From IMG/VR virus record IMGVR_UViG_3300023297_001499, positions 1 through 22,348 of that record: 22,348 nucleotides of DNA; one strand, given 5' to 3'. The notes under the pieces are model-generated. The model did no database searches and was not told the DNA's origin. It was given only the letters and a program-made list of their open reading frames with translations. Source of the DNA: a virus. The position numbers were made by a program, and so were the translations under genes. Shown piece by piece: positions 21,316 to 22,348 of the stretch (positions are counted from its first letter, which is position 1; every line of letters starts with the position of its first letter).

Positions 21316-22348
21316 CAGGCAGCGGCCTCCATGACGGCGGCGTAGTTCTCCGCGAACGCATCGGCCGTGTCGACGAAGCACAGACACATGGCGTCGAAGT
21401 CGTCCGGAGACAAGCCGATCCTGGCGCGGATTTTGTCTTTGGATTCAATGCGATACCGTCCGTTTCTGGAGTAGTCCCACTTGATAAGCGGCGCCTGGTT
21501 CTCGAAATCTTCCCCGGCCTCGCCAAGTCGCGTCATGTCGATGCTGCCTTGGGCAAACCGTTCCGCTAGAGCGAATGCGAGTTCGGCGCGCTGATTCTCG
21601 TATTTCTCGACGCTGACGGCCTTCTCGCTGACCTGGATAGCAAGCACCCGCCCCACGGAGAGTTCGCCGTCGTTCTGTAGTCCCTGGAGTCCAGCCGCCA
21701 CGCCCGATCCAATACCGATCGCATCGACCGCGACCGTGCCGACCCGATACCCCTGTATGTGCAGCTTCCTGCAAAACGCCGCCGTGCGCCTGATCGTAAA
21801 CTCGGTGTCGCGCCCATACCACTTCTCGCGCGCGATCACACACGGGCCGCGCCGCGCAAACAGCACGCAGGCATCCCCGCCTTGATAGGCAACGTCCAGT
21901 CCTATATCAACGCTTGAAAGTTCGTCGATGGGTATCGGCGCGCGCGTCCGGGCATAGACAACCTGCGCGAATGTGATGAGGACGTCCGGGCCTTCCTGCG
22001 GAAACTCGCCCAAAACTCGGCACATGAACGTAGCAGACGGCCGATACCATTGGCCGCTCTGTTTGGGATACTCGAAATCGACAGCGGGATCTACATCAGC
22101 CGCCGTGATCGGCGTGCAATACTTCGCTATCCGTTTCTCGACCCATTGGCGAGACACCGCACCCGGGAATATCTGCTTGCCGTGCACGACGTTCGGGTGA
22201 TCGAGACAACTGATCTTCAGTTGAGCCCAGCCGGAACCGGACTTGAATGCGTCGTAGAAGTCACCGGAGGGATTGATCGGGTTGCCAAGCGCGAGGATCT
22301 TGTTGCCCGGCACGGTGCACATGTTCTCGGTTTCCTCCCACACAAAGG
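21315..22348 (-). CDS. Terminase large subunit, C-terminal part
   Basis: The frame is open to the right edge, so the start and the Walker A/B ATPase motifs are outside. What is visible: the coupling motif KILALGNPINPSGDFYD (the C-motif of the ATPase), then the RNase H-like nuclease domain with three acidic sites in DIGLDVAYQGGDA, VAVDAIGIGSG and SPDDFDAMCL. The protein cuts and packages phage DNA as the motor docked on the portal. Nuclease motifs are complete, so the enzyme is probably active. It lies directly before the sigma factor and portal, the usual head-module order apart from the inserted sigma gene. The terminase small subunit would be beyond the edge. Confidence 0.9.
   Translation of the reverse strand, partial: FVWEETENMCTVPGNKILALGNPINPSGDFYDAFKSGSGWAQLKISCLDHPNVVHGKQIFPGAVSRQWVEKRIAKYCTPITAADVDPAVDFEYPKQSGQWYRPSATFMCRVLGEFPQEGPDVLITFAQVVYARTRAPIPIDELSSVDIGLDVAYQGGDACVLFARRGPCVIAREKWYGRDTEFTIRRTAAFCRKLHIQGYRVGTVAVDAIGIGSGVAAGLQGLQNDGELSVGRVLAIQVSEKAVSVEKYENQRAELAFALAERFAQGSIDMTRLGEAGEDFENQAPLIKWDYSRNGRYRIESKDKIRARIGLSPDDFDAMCLCFVDTADAFAENYAAVMEAAA

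Noticed and set aside
1-22348. tRNA genes, CRISPR arrays, insertion sequences, integrase or att sites
   Set aside because: No repeat-spacer pattern, transposase or integrase motif, or tRNA-like cloverleaf was seen in reading the window; absence by eye is not proof.

Overview
This window is one continuous stretch of a tailed double-stranded DNA phage or prophage genome. Every supported gene lies on the minus strand, so transcription runs from the right edge to the left edge. Genes are packed with stop/start overlaps (TGATG, ATGA, GTGA, TAG-ATG) or gaps of a few bases, and most starts have strong AGGAGG-like ribosome binding sites, consistent with a bacterial host. The sequence is GC-rich. A protein with a signal peptide and a PEP-CTERM tail suggests a host with exosortase sorting (seen in many Planctomycetes, Verrucomicrobia, Lentisphaerae, some Proteobacteria and others); the host cannot be fixed further. 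No host gene, tRNA, integrase, att site or CRISPR array was seen.

Right to left, the head module comes first: terminase large subunit C-terminus (cut by the right edge), a sigma-70 family factor, a T4 gp20-like portal, three small module proteins (two with C2H2-type zinc fingers), and a long prohead protease/major capsid fusion with a well-formed internal start for the scaffold-capsid half. Then comes a 9-kb accessory cassette (6.7-15.0 kb) not needed for a virion: a GT4 glycosyltransferase, an Rmd-like nucleotide-sugar reductase, a GT2 glycosyltransferase, two probable B12-binding radical SAM enzymes and a GT2/CgeB-like double glycosyltransferase.

The neck/tail module follows (0-6.7 kb): a small beta-rich protein of unknown role, head-tail adaptor, the PEP-CTERM exported protein, head-closure-like protein, HK97 gp10-like protein, tail terminator-like protein, another GT4 glycosyltransferase, tail tube protein, a terminator-like hairpin, the tail assembly chaperone with a textbook -1 frameshift site, and the start of the tape measure gene (cut by the left edge). 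No sheath gene is seen, which fits a siphovirus-like tail, although portal and capsid look T4-like.

The most unusual feature is a short module, roughly 45 residues with an N-x-T...P-Q-x-x-G...L-x-P-G...P...LA..L pattern. It occurs in the three small head-region proteins, at the N-termini of two glycosyltransferases and, more weakly, at the C-terminus of a third. Together with the nucleotide-sugar and radical SAM genes, this suggests a phage-encoded glycan-making system that is physically tied to virion proteins, plus an exported PEP-CTERM protein aimed at the host surface. The sequence supports the parts; the joint function is inference.
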